Positions 14,527 through 22,830 of a DNA stretch of 25,391 nt are shown here, piece after piece. The stretch covers positions 1-25,391 of the forward strand of contig JBILCM010000033.1 in NCBI GenBank assembly GCA_044353165.1, in the 5' to 3' direction. The notes beneath the pieces were generated by a model. That model was not told the origin of the DNA and searched no databases. It saw nothing but the letters and a program-made list of their open reading frames with translations. How positions within the stretch are numbered: the stretch's first letter is position 1; the number at the start of each line of letters is the position of its first letter. Both the position numbers and the translations under genes were made by a program. Source of the DNA: JBILCM01 sp044353165 (lineage in GTDB: Bacteria > Bacillota > Bacilli > Paenibacillales > YIM-B00363).

Positions 14527-15339
14527 TTACAATGTATATTTCCTCCGATATTCCGAAGGTGTTGTATGCTGGAATTTAGAGAACACCCGACTGAAATAGA
14601 AGCCATTGTCATAACCACACAATTGTGCGATGTGGTCAATTGTATAATCGGTCTCTGTTAGTAACTTCCGTGCTTTCTCCAAACGCAGTGAGATCACATA
14701 TTCCATGGGATTCATCCCGAACGCGCGTTGAAATCGTCGAGTTAATTGCACTTTGCCAATATTGAATTGTTGTGCCAAGTCCTTCAATTGGATCTTATCG
14801 AATGCGGCACTTTCGATCTTCTTCATCAAGTCCAACATCATGCGATCCGGCTTCATATTTTCTGTTCGGACTTCATTCTGCTTTTCCATACCAATCGAGA
14901 GCCACAAATCATTGATGAGATGTTCCATCCACTTAAAATACATGATCTCTGAAGGGGGATGCAAGATTAATAATCGATTGACTTTTTTGCAAAAATGGGA
15001 AACTTCCACTGAACTGATTTTGTAATTCGCAGATTTGGTGAAAAACTCGCGATATTGCAATTCGCTACTGGACTCACTGCGCCAATCGAAGTTGCAATAT
15101 ACAAAAGTGACCGATTTCGAGAGCACCTTCCGATGGAAATCCAATCCAGGCGGGCATATGATTAAATCATCTTTCGTGGCCACTCCCGAGATTCCATTGA
15201 TTGTGTAAGATAAACTACCTTCTAACACCGCAAAGAACGTCCACGTCTCGTACCGGTCGCACGGGAACATGAATTCAGTCTTATTCTCCCACAACTTGTT
15301 GGTTACCACGCGGATGGAGTATTCGTGGTTTGCTCTCAC
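14527..15339 (-). CDS. AraC-family transcriptional regulator (paired with the GH29-like gene)
   Basis: 270 residues. The frame allows GTG at 15348, but GAGGTGA overlaps that codon and stands about 5 bases before the in-frame GTG at 15339, which is therefore the better start. Residues about 15-130 look like a cupin-type ligand-binding domain (MFPCDRYETWTFFAVLEG, DDLIICPPGLDFH). The C-terminal ~100 residues are a double helix-turn-helix (IQLKDLAQQFNIGKVQLTRR, then YTIDHIAQLCGYDNGFYFSR, and TTPSEYRRKY). It is transcribed away from the GH29-like gene at 15451 from a shared region, so it probably activates that gene in response to a sugar. First of three such divergent AraC-enzyme pairs in the window. 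Confidence 0.9.
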   Translation of the reverse strand: MRANHEYSIRVVTNKLWENKTEFMFPCDRYETWTFFAVLEGSLSYTINGISGVATKDDLIICPPGLDFHRKVLSKSVTFVYCNFDWRSESSSELQYREFFTKSANYKISSVEVSHFCKKVNRLLILHPPSEIMYFKWMEHLINDLWLSIGMEKQNEVRTENMKPDRMMLDLMKKIESAAFDKIQLKDLAQQFNIGKVQLTRRFQRAFGMNPMEYVISLRLEKARKLLTETDYTIDHIAQLCGYDNGFYFSRVFSKFQHTTPSEYRRKYTL

Positions 15340-15384
15340 GGGTTTCACCTCAATCCATGAAATTATGTATATAGCACATGTTAT

Positions 15385-15414
15385 ATTTTACATTCCTATA
15401 GGTCGCGGAATCAA
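15385..15414 (-). promoter_or_regulatory. Possible promoter of the AraC gene in the divergent region 15340-15450
   Basis: On the minus strand TTGATT (15414-15409), 18 bases and TAAAAT (15390-15385) resemble sigma-A boxes about 45 bases before the AraC start. ATTCC/GGAAT arms (15392-15396, 15407-15411) overlap it. No clear promoter for the plus-strand gene was found, which fits a need for activation. Confidence 0.38.
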
Positions 15415-15450
15415 TTACTATGAATAGAAACATGGACAAGGGGGAACGGA

Positions 15451-17544
15451 ATGGAACGTTGGGGTGATTTCACTTGGGTTGCGAGAATACGAATAAGAGG
15501 TGCAGCTGAAAGTACGATGCAAGTTAGGTTCAGGTCTGCGGATGGGAACAATGGTTATTATTTTCTTGTGCATGGTGCCCAGCAACAAGTGTCGTTGTAC
15601 AAAGTGATTCAAGGAGAGGAAGTGCTTCTGTCTAAATCTAACGTCCGGTTAATCGCTGGGGATATGTATACATTGCGAATCGAGACGAAGCATCAAGATA
15701 TTCGTTGTTTTGTAGAACAGTTCCTGGCTATTCGTGTCGAAGACACCACATTCCAGGAAGGAGCAATCGTCGTCGATCATAACGATGCGTCTGTTGAAGT
15801 TGAGATCCTCCATCTGGATTCGACAGTCAGGAGTTTTCCCTTGAGCCGAGAGGAACGCGTTGCATCGTGGTATCAGAGTGCCAAGCTGGGCTTATTTATT
15901 CACTGGGGTACGAATATCGGCAATTTTGACTGGAAATTGGCCAATGTCCCTCCGACCTATAAAAATACGGAAGCGTTCGAAAATGCGGCATGGGAACAGG
16001 GGTGGAGCGCAGACAAATGGGTAAAGAAAGCCAGGGACATTGGAGCACAGTACATCATCCTAGCCACATTCCACTCCACGTGCGGTTATTTGCGTATATG
16101 GCCATCCGGCATGCCAGGCACACCAAGCACGAAGCGAGACTTTCTGCAAGAAATTCTGCATGCTGCCGAACAAGAGGGCATTCGCGTACTCGTGTATATG
16201 ACAAATCAAGCGATATGGGCGATCAATAAATATAACAAGTTCGAAGGGGTGAATTGGGTTGATCCTGAGGCGTATCGTCAGTACAAGCAGAGCCCCGCGA
16301 TCGACATTGCTAAGCGCGACCATTTTATCAACTATTTTGTGCGCGACGTGTTTGATGAACTCATCCCCAATTATCCGAAGCTAGCGGGTTTTTGGTATGA
16401 CGGTTGGGATACGAAAGATGTGAACCATCGCATTGAGGAGGCGACATTCGCCTATGTTCATCAGCGCATGCCGGATGCGCTCAATATTAAGAACAATTAT
16501 ACAAGCACTTATGCGGAAGATGAAGATGTGATGTCGCTTGAAGATTGGAAGGGCGCGGATCAATATGCCAAGGCGCCAGGTTCGCATTATGGCGTGGCAT
16601 ACCATTATAACTTACCGAACAGCACCAAGTTGCCACCTACGATTCGCGAATCATCATTCAAGACGATCGGCGGTTGGAAATATGGTGATTATCGACCGGA
16701 GTTAAGTGATCACCCGGATGATATCAAGAGAATCGTTACCATTGTTGCGAACAATTGGGTCGCTGTGCCAGGCTACGGTCCACTGGTGAGTGGGGATTTC
16801 CCTGAAGCGTTACAAGCATTCCATGAAGGATTGGTTGATTTTATGTCTTGGGCGAAACCATCGCTTCACCAGACCGTAGGCGGCGGGTTTGGACAAGGTG
16901 GGTTCGCACCGGGATATTGGAATGATGGGTTTGCCGGAGTAACAACGTTAGAGCCGGGGGGCAACACGCATTATATTCATGTATTGGAGACGTCATCACA
17001 CGCAGATCAATTGATCCTCAGTGATTGCGGGTATAACGTGCGATCTGTTACTGATTTGAGGACAGGCCGTAAATTGCAATGGAATCAAACGAATGGCTTC
17101 CTTGCGATTGAATTCCATGCCACACATGAGAGCGACACGATCATCATGGTCATCACGGAAGGCCTTGAACGGGTCATTAGTGGTCACGAGTTGCCAGGTA
17201 GCCATGTCGCGACTCCCCAAGCATTGCCGTGCGAGGTGAAGCTTACTTGGTCGGGCAAGAAACGCGTATACGGGTTAAAAATAACACAAGCCGAAACGAG
17301 TGCTATCCCTGATAGCACCCGCGTGAAAGATGTAGAAGTGTACACATTGGATACCAATAATAGTTTGCGAAGTGTTACGAACGTCCCATTGCACAATCAA
17401 CGGGGTATGCAAGTCATTCATTGGGAGCCGTTCGTCACAGAGCAGCTGATGCTGCGCGCAATGAATAATTACAATAATACGGAACAATGTCAGATTCTCA
17501 ATCTTGAAATTCTCTATCTTGACGACGAATCGACAGCCAATTGA
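15451..17544 (+). CDS. GH29-like glycosidase (alpha-L-fucosidase family) with N-terminal lectin-like domain, cytoplasmic
   Basis: 697 residues; ATG 15451 has AAGGGGGAA just upstream. No signal peptide. Residues 1-125 look like a concanavalin-type beta-sandwich (WGDFTWVARIRI, QVRFRSADGNNGYYFLV). The catalytic barrel starts near 135 with ASWYQSAKLGLFIHWG (His151), as in GH29. AGFWYDGWDT with Asp317 fits the nucleophile motif. The usual substrate-binding HHDGF is replaced by FHSTCGY (His208), so specificity may differ from plain L-fucosidase. A C-terminal beta-sandwich of about 150 residues follows (for example HYIHVLETSSHADQLILSDC). Predicted to cleave a deoxy- or related sugar from an imported oligosaccharide. 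It is divergent from its AraC gene, and its stop is only 2 bases from the stop of the convergent dioxygenase gene. Confidence 0.75.
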   Translation: MERWGDFTWVARIRIRGAAESTMQVRFRSADGNNGYYFLVHGAQQQVSLYKVIQGEEVLLSKSNVRLIAGDMYTLRIETKHQDIRCFVEQFLAIRVEDTTFQEGAIVVDHNDASVEVEILHLDSTVRSFPLSREERVASWYQSAKLGLFIHWGTNIGNFDWKLANVPPTYKNTEAFENAAWEQGWSADKWVKKARDIGAQYIILATFHSTCGYLRIWPSGMPGTPSTKRDFLQEILHAAEQEGIRVLVYMTNQAIWAINKYNKFEGVNWVDPEAYRQYKQSPAIDIAKRDHFINYFVRDVFDELIPNYPKLAGFWYDGWDTKDVNHRIEEATFAYVHQRMPDALNIKNNYTSTYAEDEDVMSLEDWKGADQYAKAPGSHYGVAYHYNLPNSTKLPPTIRESSFKTIGGWKYGDYRPELSDHPDDIKRIVTIVANNWVAVPGYGPLVSGDFPEALQAFHEGLVDFMSWAKPSLHQTVGGGFGQGGFAPGYWNDGFAGVTTLEPGGNTHYIHVLETSSHADQLILSDCGYNVRSVTDLRTGRKLQWNQTNGFLAIEFHATHESDTIIMVITEGLERVISGHELPGSHVATPQALPCEVKLTWSGKKRVYGLKITQAETSAIPDSTRVKDVEVYTLDTNNSLRSVTNVPLHNQRGMQVIHWEPFVTEQLMLRAMNNYNNTEQCQILNLEILYLDDESTAN

Positions 17545-17546
17545 AC

Positions 17547-19115
17547 CTAGAATGTACTTAATTTGCTCGTATCCGGGCACCAACGGGAGGAGCGGGCGTG
17601 TCGGATGATGACATCCACCGCTTCTTTCGTTCGTATGTGACTTAATGCTTCGAACGCATAGGCTCTCACATAACGATCGTGATCAAACAATGCTTTTTCT
17701 AGGACGTTGACAACGTTAGCAGCCTCATCGGCGTTGCTTGTGCGAAGCAGGGATAAGGCGGCCGTATATCCGTTCTTGTTGTGAATCCAGGGCTGGAACT
17801 TGTCATATGCATAGAGATCAACCGGCGGAGCGTCTTCAATCCAATCAGTTTGGATCGTACGATCAAGCACTTGTGTCAGCGCAGAAACAACTTCACTCGA
17901 CGGTTGGCCAATCATCCCCAACGATTCAATCGCATTGCGTTGCACCCACTCGCTCTCATCCTGGAGGCAACGGATTAATGATGGAACAGCTTCGGTTGCA
18001 CGAGGTCCCATCATCCCTAGCACGAATACGGCAAGGGCTCTTCTCTTGTCATCCGGATGGTCCAACAACGCCAACAATCCAGGGATAGCGATCTCTCCAG
18101 CGGATTGCAATCCATACGCAGCGCGTTCAGCTGCTAACTTGCTTCCCTCAGAAATGATGCCGAGCAAGGCTTCGACGCCCTCAAGCCCCATACGTCCGAG
18201 ACCGTAACTTGCATTCAAAGCAACAACTTCACAATCCCCTGCCACCAATAGGCTCAACTCAGGAATTGCCGATACGGCTTTTGTGCCGAGCATCCCAAGC
18301 GCATCGGCCGCTTGGCTTCGTATCATTTCATCTTCTGATGAAAGTTCTTGCTGCAAATGTAACCATGAACCTTCATCGATCGCAGGTTTTGTTATTTGGG
18401 AACTCCCTTGGCCTCGCAACCAATCCCAAACATCTTGCCACAAGTTGAGATGCTGCACCGGCAACCCTGTTGGGATGAGTAGTTGCTCTTGACGGTGATT
18501 CCATGTCGGGTACTCAGGTGCTTTCAGACGAATAAATTGGAATTTCAACATGTAACGGTTTAGATTGGAAATGTTATGCGACGCCCGATGCCACAAATCA
18601 AAGTGGACGAGTACCATCGTTCCGGCTTTCCCTGTGGGCAGAATCGTCTCGCCCTTGTCGCCAAGAAACTTAGAATGGTACTGCGTGGTAGGCATGATCG
18701 CCGTAGGTCCCAGCTCTTCCGTGACATCGTGAGTGTAATAGAAGATCATGACCCACCAAGGACGATGGCTGCGCATGGAAGACCAATAACCGTCCTTGTG
18801 CCATTGCCCACCCCCAGGATTTTCGTTGCCAGGTCGGTTATAGTGACAGTGCCGGTGCGGGTGCATATAGTAGTCGGTTCCCAGAACGCTTGTGAGCGCA
18901 CCCTTGACGATAGGCGTTTCAAAAAACTGCTGAATCTCAGGGACGCGAGGTAGAATGTTGTTGCCGGGGTTTCCTTCTTCCTTATAAACATGATCAATCT
19001 GGCGCATCACTTTCTTGTGTAATTGTTCTTGAATGTCATTGTGCAGCACAACATACCCTTTGGTGATAAAATGAGCCATTTGTTCATCTGTCAACAAGTA
19101 TTTCGTATCAATCAT
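17547..19115 (-). CDS. Phytanoyl-CoA-dioxygenase-family protein fused to HEAT repeats
   Basis: 522 residues. ATG complementary to 19113-19115 has GGAGTGA about 6 bases upstream. Residues 1-215 match the PhyH Fe(II)/2-oxoglutarate oxygenase fold: HYNRPGNENPGGGQWHKDGY gives the His106-x-Asp108 iron pair, LWHRASHN supplies the distal His176, and Arg187 can bind 2-oxoglutarate. All key residues are therefore present. Residues about 245-510 form HEAT-like helical repeats (SQAADALGMLGTKAVSAIPE, RRALAVFVLGMMGPRATEAV, VQRNAIESLGMIGQ, VRAYAFEALSHIRTKEAV), usually protein-binding or scaffold units. The oxygenase would hydroxylate an unknown small molecule or a protein held by the repeats. No signal peptide. 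It is divergent from an AraC gene and convergent with the GH29-like gene. Confidence 0.85.
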   Translation of the reverse strand: MIDTKYLLTDEQMAHFITKGYVVLHNDIQEQLHKKVMRQIDHVYKEEGNPGNNILPRVPEIQQFFETPIVKGALTSVLGTDYYMHPHRHCHYNRPGNENPGGGQWHKDGYWSSMRSHRPWWVMIFYYTHDVTEELGPTAIMPTTQYHSKFLGDKGETILPTGKAGTMVLVHFDLWHRASHNISNLNRYMLKFQFIRLKAPEYPTWNHRQEQLLIPTGLPVQHLNLWQDVWDWLRGQGSSQITKPAIDEGSWLHLQQELSSEDEMIRSQAADALGMLGTKAVSAIPELSLLVAGDCEVVALNASYGLGRMGLEGVEALLGIISEGSKLAAERAAYGLQSAGEIAIPGLLALLDHPDDKRRALAVFVLGMMGPRATEAVPSLIRCLQDESEWVQRNAIESLGMIGQPSSEVVSALTQVLDRTIQTDWIEDAPPVDLYAYDKFQPWIHNKNGYTAALSLLRTSNADEAANVVNVLEKALFDHDRYVRAYAFEALSHIRTKEAVDVIIRHARSSRWCPDTSKLSTF

Positions 19116-19191
19116 ACGTGATCACTCCAATTTTCTTTGAATTTAATGGATTGAATTGAGTTTAATATAACAATTTACTCGAGTTTCTGTC

Positions 19192-19220
19192 TTTACAACA
19201 TCGTCAAATATTTATACAAT
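19192..19220 (+). promoter_or_regulatory. Sigma-A-like promoter of the second AraC gene
   Basis: TTTACA (19192-19197) and TACAAT (19215-19220) are 17 bases apart, 42 bases before the AraC start. Each box has 5 or 4 matches to consensus. A clear opposite-strand promoter for the dioxygenase gene was not found in 19116-19261. Confidence 0.55.
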
Positions 19221-19228
19221 AGTCATAC

Positions 19229-19245
19229 TTTTTCGCACGAAAAAA
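19229..19245. promoter_or_regulatory. Inverted repeat at the start of the AraC transcript (operator candidate)
   Basis: TTTTTCG (19229-19235) and CGAAAAA (19238-19244) form a perfect 7-bp inverted repeat with a 2-base spacer. It lies where the transcript from the 19192-19220 promoter would begin, and just before the CAGGGGGG ribosome site. Its position fits autoregulation. The arms are simple in composition, so chance is possible. Confidence 0.35.
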
Positions 19246-19261
19246 CAGGGGGGCATGATGG

Positions 19262-20119
19262 ATGGACTTCGCGCACATTCATCCGTATGTGTATTTCGCA
19301 ACGCGCTTTCCTTTCATGAGGGGTCAAGCCAGCCGATCAAGAGTATGCTGTGCATCATCGCTCTATTTGATCAGTGAAGGAAGAGGAGAGATCACAACGG
19401 CATCCGATGCATTCGAAGTGGCGAGAGGCTCATTGGTGTATATTCCCGCGGGACTCAAACACGATTGGATTGCGGACAGGGATGATCCCATGGTTCATGT
19501 TTGCTGTTATTTTGATTGGAGCTACCGTGATCGTCAAGCGTATTCGACGAGTGCATCCATCATTTTCTTTGATGATTCGAAAGTGAACCCATCGCTTATC
19601 GGGCCCCACTTTCCTTATCCGATTCGGATGACGAGCCAGGTGGACACATTGTCCAAATGGATGGAATTGTTTGAAAAATTCTACACACCCAATCAACATG
19701 CCAACGAGAAAACCTTCATGCATAACATGAAGGTCCAGCATCATTTTCTGCAGTTTATCGAACTATTTCTTTCACAAGTACTTAAGGAAGAACATTACAT
19801 ACCAGATCTGAGAATCCAGAAGGTGCTTAAGCAGTTGGATTATGATCTCCTGCATGGGCGCATTCTCCCCCTCGCAACGTACTACCGCAGCATTCATGTA
19901 AGCCGTGGTTATTTTCACGAACTGTTCCGTCATACGACGGGAATGCCACCTACCCAATACATTCATCACCAAAGAATTCAACATGCCAAAGAAGATGTGT
20001 TGCATTCTGATCTAAGCATTACGGAAATTGCGGAGAAGCACCACTTTTCATCGATTCATTATTTTTCCAAGTTGTTTAAGCAAGTGACGGGCAAAAATCC
20101 GTCGGAATTTCGGGCGTAA
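19262..20119 (+). CDS. AraC-family transcriptional regulator (paired with the dioxygenase-HEAT gene)
   Basis: 285 residues. ATG 19262 is the only in-frame choice near CAGGGGGG (19247-19253); the ATGs at 19255 and 19258 are in another frame. The N-terminal ~150 residues look like a cupin-type sensor (LYLISEGRGEITTASDAFEV, GSLVYIPAGLKHDW, VHVCCYFDW). The C-terminal part has a first, weaker helix-turn-helix (LATYYRSIHVSRGYFHELFR) and a canonical second one (LSITEIAEKHHFSSIHYFSK, then TGKNPSEFR). Divergent from the dioxygenase gene, so this is its probable regulator. The dehydrogenase gene follows in the same direction but has its own promoter-like boxes. Confidence 0.9.
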   Translation: MDFAHIHPYVYFATRFPFMRGQASRSRVCCASSLYLISEGRGEITTASDAFEVARGSLVYIPAGLKHDWIADRDDPMVHVCCYFDWSYRDRQAYSTSASIIFFDDSKVNPSLIGPHFPYPIRMTSQVDTLSKWMELFEKFYTPNQHANEKTFMHNMKVQHHFLQFIELFLSQVLKEEHYIPDLRIQKVLKQLDYDLLHGRILPLATYYRSIHVSRGYFHELFRHTTGMPPTQYIHHQRIQHAKEDVLHSDLSITEIAEKHHFSSIHYFSKLFKQVTGKNPSEFRA

Positions 20120-20142
20120 GGGTGACGGGATTCAATATTCGT

Positions 20143-20172
20143 ATGACCAGGACAACGTAACTGTTGTATAAT
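20143..20172 (+). promoter_or_regulatory. Promoter of the dehydrogenase-propeller operon
   Basis: A perfect TATAAT (20167-20172) follows ATGACC (20143-20148) after 18 bases. It lies 45 bases before the chosen dehydrogenase start at 20217, which also explains why the ATG at 20178 is less likely. Confidence 0.5.
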
Positions 20173-20216
20173 TTTTCATGAAGAGCGATGATGACACAAT
20201 CGAAGGGGAGCGTCGT

Positions 20217-21305
20217 ATGAACGGAGTGCATTTTGTCCAGGGAACACCGAATGCTTATGTTCAATCGCCTGGGATACTGAATCATGCGGGGGAATGGATC
20301 GATAAATTTGGCAAGTCTATCTTTATTGTGACCGGGAATAAGTCTTGGGCAAGCTGCGAGGATCGGATCATGCCGAGTCTAGAGGCGGCTGGGATTCGTG
20401 TGGAGGTACAGAAGTATCGCGGGGAATGTTCCTATGAGGAAGTCGATCGGTTGAAAGCGTTCGTTCCAGCGCATATCGACCTCATCTGCGGTGTAGGCGG
20501 CGGGAAAGTGTTGGACACTGCCAAGAATCTAGCGCAGACGATGAATCGTCCATTCGTGGCGATCCCGACGATTGCTGCGACTTGCGCTGCGGTAGCGAAT
20601 TTCCCTGTCATGTATTCGGAGCAAGGCGTCTATGTCGATTTCCCGGTATACGTGCGCGGTACGATTCTGTGTCTCGTGGACACCGAGGTGATTGCGGCTG
20701 CGCCTGTTCGTTACTTGAAGGCGGGCATCGCAGACACGCTGGCCAAGTGGATCGAAGCCCCTCAATCCGCTATTGGCAAACCGCATAACTTGCCTACTGT
20801 TGGCGGACTGGCAGCAGCGCGAATTTGTTATGATACGTTGATTGAACACAGTGAACAAGCGATCCGGGATGCTGAGCAGGGCATGGCCAGTGAAGCGTTG
20901 CAGAAAATTATTGACGCCATCATCCTTTTTAGCGGGATGGTCGGTGGGCTTGGCGAAGACAATTGCCGTTCTGCTGCGGCACATGCGGTTCATAATGGAT
21001 TAACCACGATTCCTGACACACATCACGCGTATCATGGCGAGAAAGTCGCTTACGGCATTCTCGTTCAACTCGTGATGGAGAATCGGCCTCAAGCGTATAT
21101 TCAAGAAATTCTCGATTTTTTCGCGCGTATCGGGTTGCCTTATCGACTCGCACATCTAGGAATTGACCGCGAGCTTTCTGATGAGGAATATATAAGAATT
21201 GCAGAGCGCTCGGTATCGCCGAAGGGAACGATGAGCCATATGCCGTTCCCGGTGACAACGGATTTTGTTATCGAATCTATCAAGAAGGTGGAATCTGGAT
21301 TATGA
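20217..21305 (+). CDS. GldA-type iron/zinc-dependent dehydrogenase (glycerol-dehydrogenase family, altered substrate site)
   Basis: 362 residues from ATG 20217, preceded 6 bases upstream by GAAGGGGAG; ATG 20178 has no ribosome site. Length matches Bacillus glycerol dehydrogenase (about 370). NAD-binding GVGGGKVLDTAK is at 92-103. The metal ligands correspond to Asp173 (GIADTLAKW), His256 (AAHAVHNG) and His273 (YHGEKVAYG), all present. The loop that carries a substrate-contacting Asp in true glycerol dehydrogenase (STDAPTSA) reads ATCAAVAN here, with Cys123 in place of Asp. I infer an alcohol or polyol/sugar dehydrogenase with a different substrate. Its stop overlaps the propeller gene start by four bases (ATGA), so the two are translated together. 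Cytoplasmic. Confidence 0.82.
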   Translation: MNGVHFVQGTPNAYVQSPGILNHAGEWIDKFGKSIFIVTGNKSWASCEDRIMPSLEAAGIRVEVQKYRGECSYEEVDRLKAFVPAHIDLICGVGGGKVLDTAKNLAQTMNRPFVAIPTIAATCAAVANFPVMYSEQGVYVDFPVYVRGTILCLVDTEVIAAAPVRYLKAGIADTLAKWIEAPQSAIGKPHNLPTVGGLAAARICYDTLIEHSEQAIRDAEQGMASEALQKIIDAIILFSGMVGGLGEDNCRSAAAHAVHNGLTTIPDTHHAYHGEKVAYGILVQLVMENRPQAYIQEILDFFARIGLPYRLAHLGIDRELSDEEYIRIAERSVSPKGTMSHMPFPVTTDFVIESIKKVESGL

Positions 21306-22810
21306 TGCACAAGCTTACAGAGTGGAATAACTGGCCTATGGCCGGGGGGCCTTCAGGCCATGGGATCGTCAAGGCAGCAGAGGAACCTCCGCGAAGTTTT
21401 AGTGTGACGACGGGCAACAACATTGCATGGGCAACGACGCTTCCTGAGGGGGGGCAGAGCGGGATTGCCATCTTCGGGGATCGCTTGTTTCTGACGATCA
21501 TGAAACCGGCTCGCAGCGAGAACAACGAAGATCTGAAGGGATCGGATATTGTCGCTTTGTGCATCGATGTGAAGGATGGCTCCGTACTTTGGGAACGAGA
21601 GATTCAAGGTCATGTGCACTGTGGATATATGTCTGGTTTTAGTGATGCGACAACACCGACCCCTGTAACAGACGGGACTTATGTGTGGTACACGAACGCG
21701 AGCGGACGGATCGTTTGTTATGACTACGGTGGACGTTTGATCTGGGAGCGAACTTGGAAGCCGATCATGCACTTGGATGGGATTGATTTCCCCTTCAACA
21801 AACAATTTGAGCCGTTCATCGCGGGTGATATGTTTGTTAATATGGAGCCTTATGACGGGGAGGGGCCTTCTGGCGAGAAGCATGTGGGTTGGAACTACCT
21901 TTATGGATTCAACAAACACACAGGCCATCTCCGCTGGATTTCTGAAGACGCGCTCACCCACTACAACACACCCGTCAGTAACGGTGTCTCTGTGTTAATG
22001 GGTCGGGGCGGCCATCATCAAGTTCCAGAGTTACCTAAGGGTTACTCGATGATCGACACGCAGACGGGACAGCGGATGTGGAAGTACGAGACAGAAGAAG
22101 GTACAGCGTTATACAACGCCTCTTTCAATACGAAGGCGGCTTTGTGGTTCACAGAGAGCGAGAATGTCATCCATGTGTTGCATCCGCAAACCGGTGAACT
22201 CGTCAAAAAAATCTCATTGACGGACGCCTGTGATGTGCGTCGATTTGATCCGCAACTAGGTCATTATGTGCTTGAAGCGAATGTGAATTTTAAGAAGACG
22301 TATGACCTGGACATTTTCCCAGCGTGGTTTACGAATATCTTGATCGAGGATAAGTTGTACTTCATGTGTTTTAAGAAAGGTCGCCACCGCAATATTGGAC
22401 CGGAGTACAGTCTGTGCAAGGTGGATCTTGTGAGTGGCCGTGTGGAGCTGCTTGAAGTGCCGGTAGCACAGCGATCCGATGGCGAGCGCATCTGGAACAC
22501 AGAACTTGAGACGCAGACGGTCAATTCGCGCGGGCTAGACGTGTCGTGCGATAAGCGATCGCGTCGAGATGGCTGGTATTGGAACTTTAATGGGAGCCCG
22601 ATTTGTGTCAACAACATGATTTATTTCACGACGATGTTAGGCACCGTCTACTGCATCGACACCACCGCACCGCAATTCGATGAGCATGCGCTTGTGAGCG
22701 TTAACGACCTCGGCCCGCTTGGCGAGACGTGGTCGGTGAATACGCCTTCATTCGCTAACGGGAAGCTATATCACCGGACGCTGAAGGCGTTGATCTGTAT
22801 CGGGAGTTAG
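21302..22810 (+). CDS. PQQ-type beta-propeller repeat protein without signal peptide
   Basis: 502 residues; ATG 21302 overlaps the dehydrogenase stop, with AAGGTGG upstream. It contains repeated blades of the PQQ/pyrrolo-quinoline-type propeller with a turn such as VKDGSVLWERE, YGGRLIWERTW, KHTGHLRWISE, TQTGQRMWKYE, HPQTGELVKKIS and LGTVYCIDTT. No signal peptide, lipobox or membrane segment is seen, unlike the periplasmic quinoprotein dehydrogenases and BamB that use this fold, and PQQ would not be expected to load in the cytoplasm. It may be an enzyme, a lyase-like fold, or a binding partner of the dehydrogenase. Several conserved-looking His/Asp/Trp clusters (HVHCGYMSGFSD, GGHHQVP) could form a site. 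Function unknown. It converges on the sulfatase gene 20 bases away. Confidence 0.75.
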   Translation: MMHKLTEWNNWPMAGGPSGHGIVKAAEEPPRSFSVTTGNNIAWATTLPEGGQSGIAIFGDRLFLTIMKPARSENNEDLKGSDIVALCIDVKDGSVLWEREIQGHVHCGYMSGFSDATTPTPVTDGTYVWYTNASGRIVCYDYGGRLIWERTWKPIMHLDGIDFPFNKQFEPFIAGDMFVNMEPYDGEGPSGEKHVGWNYLYGFNKHTGHLRWISEDALTHYNTPVSNGVSVLMGRGGHHQVPELPKGYSMIDTQTGQRMWKYETEEGTALYNASFNTKAALWFTESENVIHVLHPQTGELVKKISLTDACDVRRFDPQLGHYVLEANVNFKKTYDLDIFPAWFTNILIEDKLYFMCFKKGRHRNIGPEYSLCKVDLVSGRVELLEVPVAQRSDGERIWNTELETQTVNSRGLDVSCDKRSRRDGWYWNFNGSPICVNNMIYFTTMLGTVYCIDTTAPQFDEHALVSVNDLGPLGETWSVNTPSFANGKLYHRTLKALICIGS

Positions 22811-22825
22811 CCTGGTGGCGCTCCC
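22802..22825. terminator. Imperfect hairpin between convergent genes
   Basis: GGGAG (22802-22806) with CTCCC (22821-22825) and inner GCC/GGC arms (22810-22812, 22817-22819) form an interrupted stem over the propeller stop codon. No T-run follows on the plus strand. It is weak, but is the only candidate in the 20-base gap. Confidence 0.3.
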
Positions 22826-22830
22826 TCATG

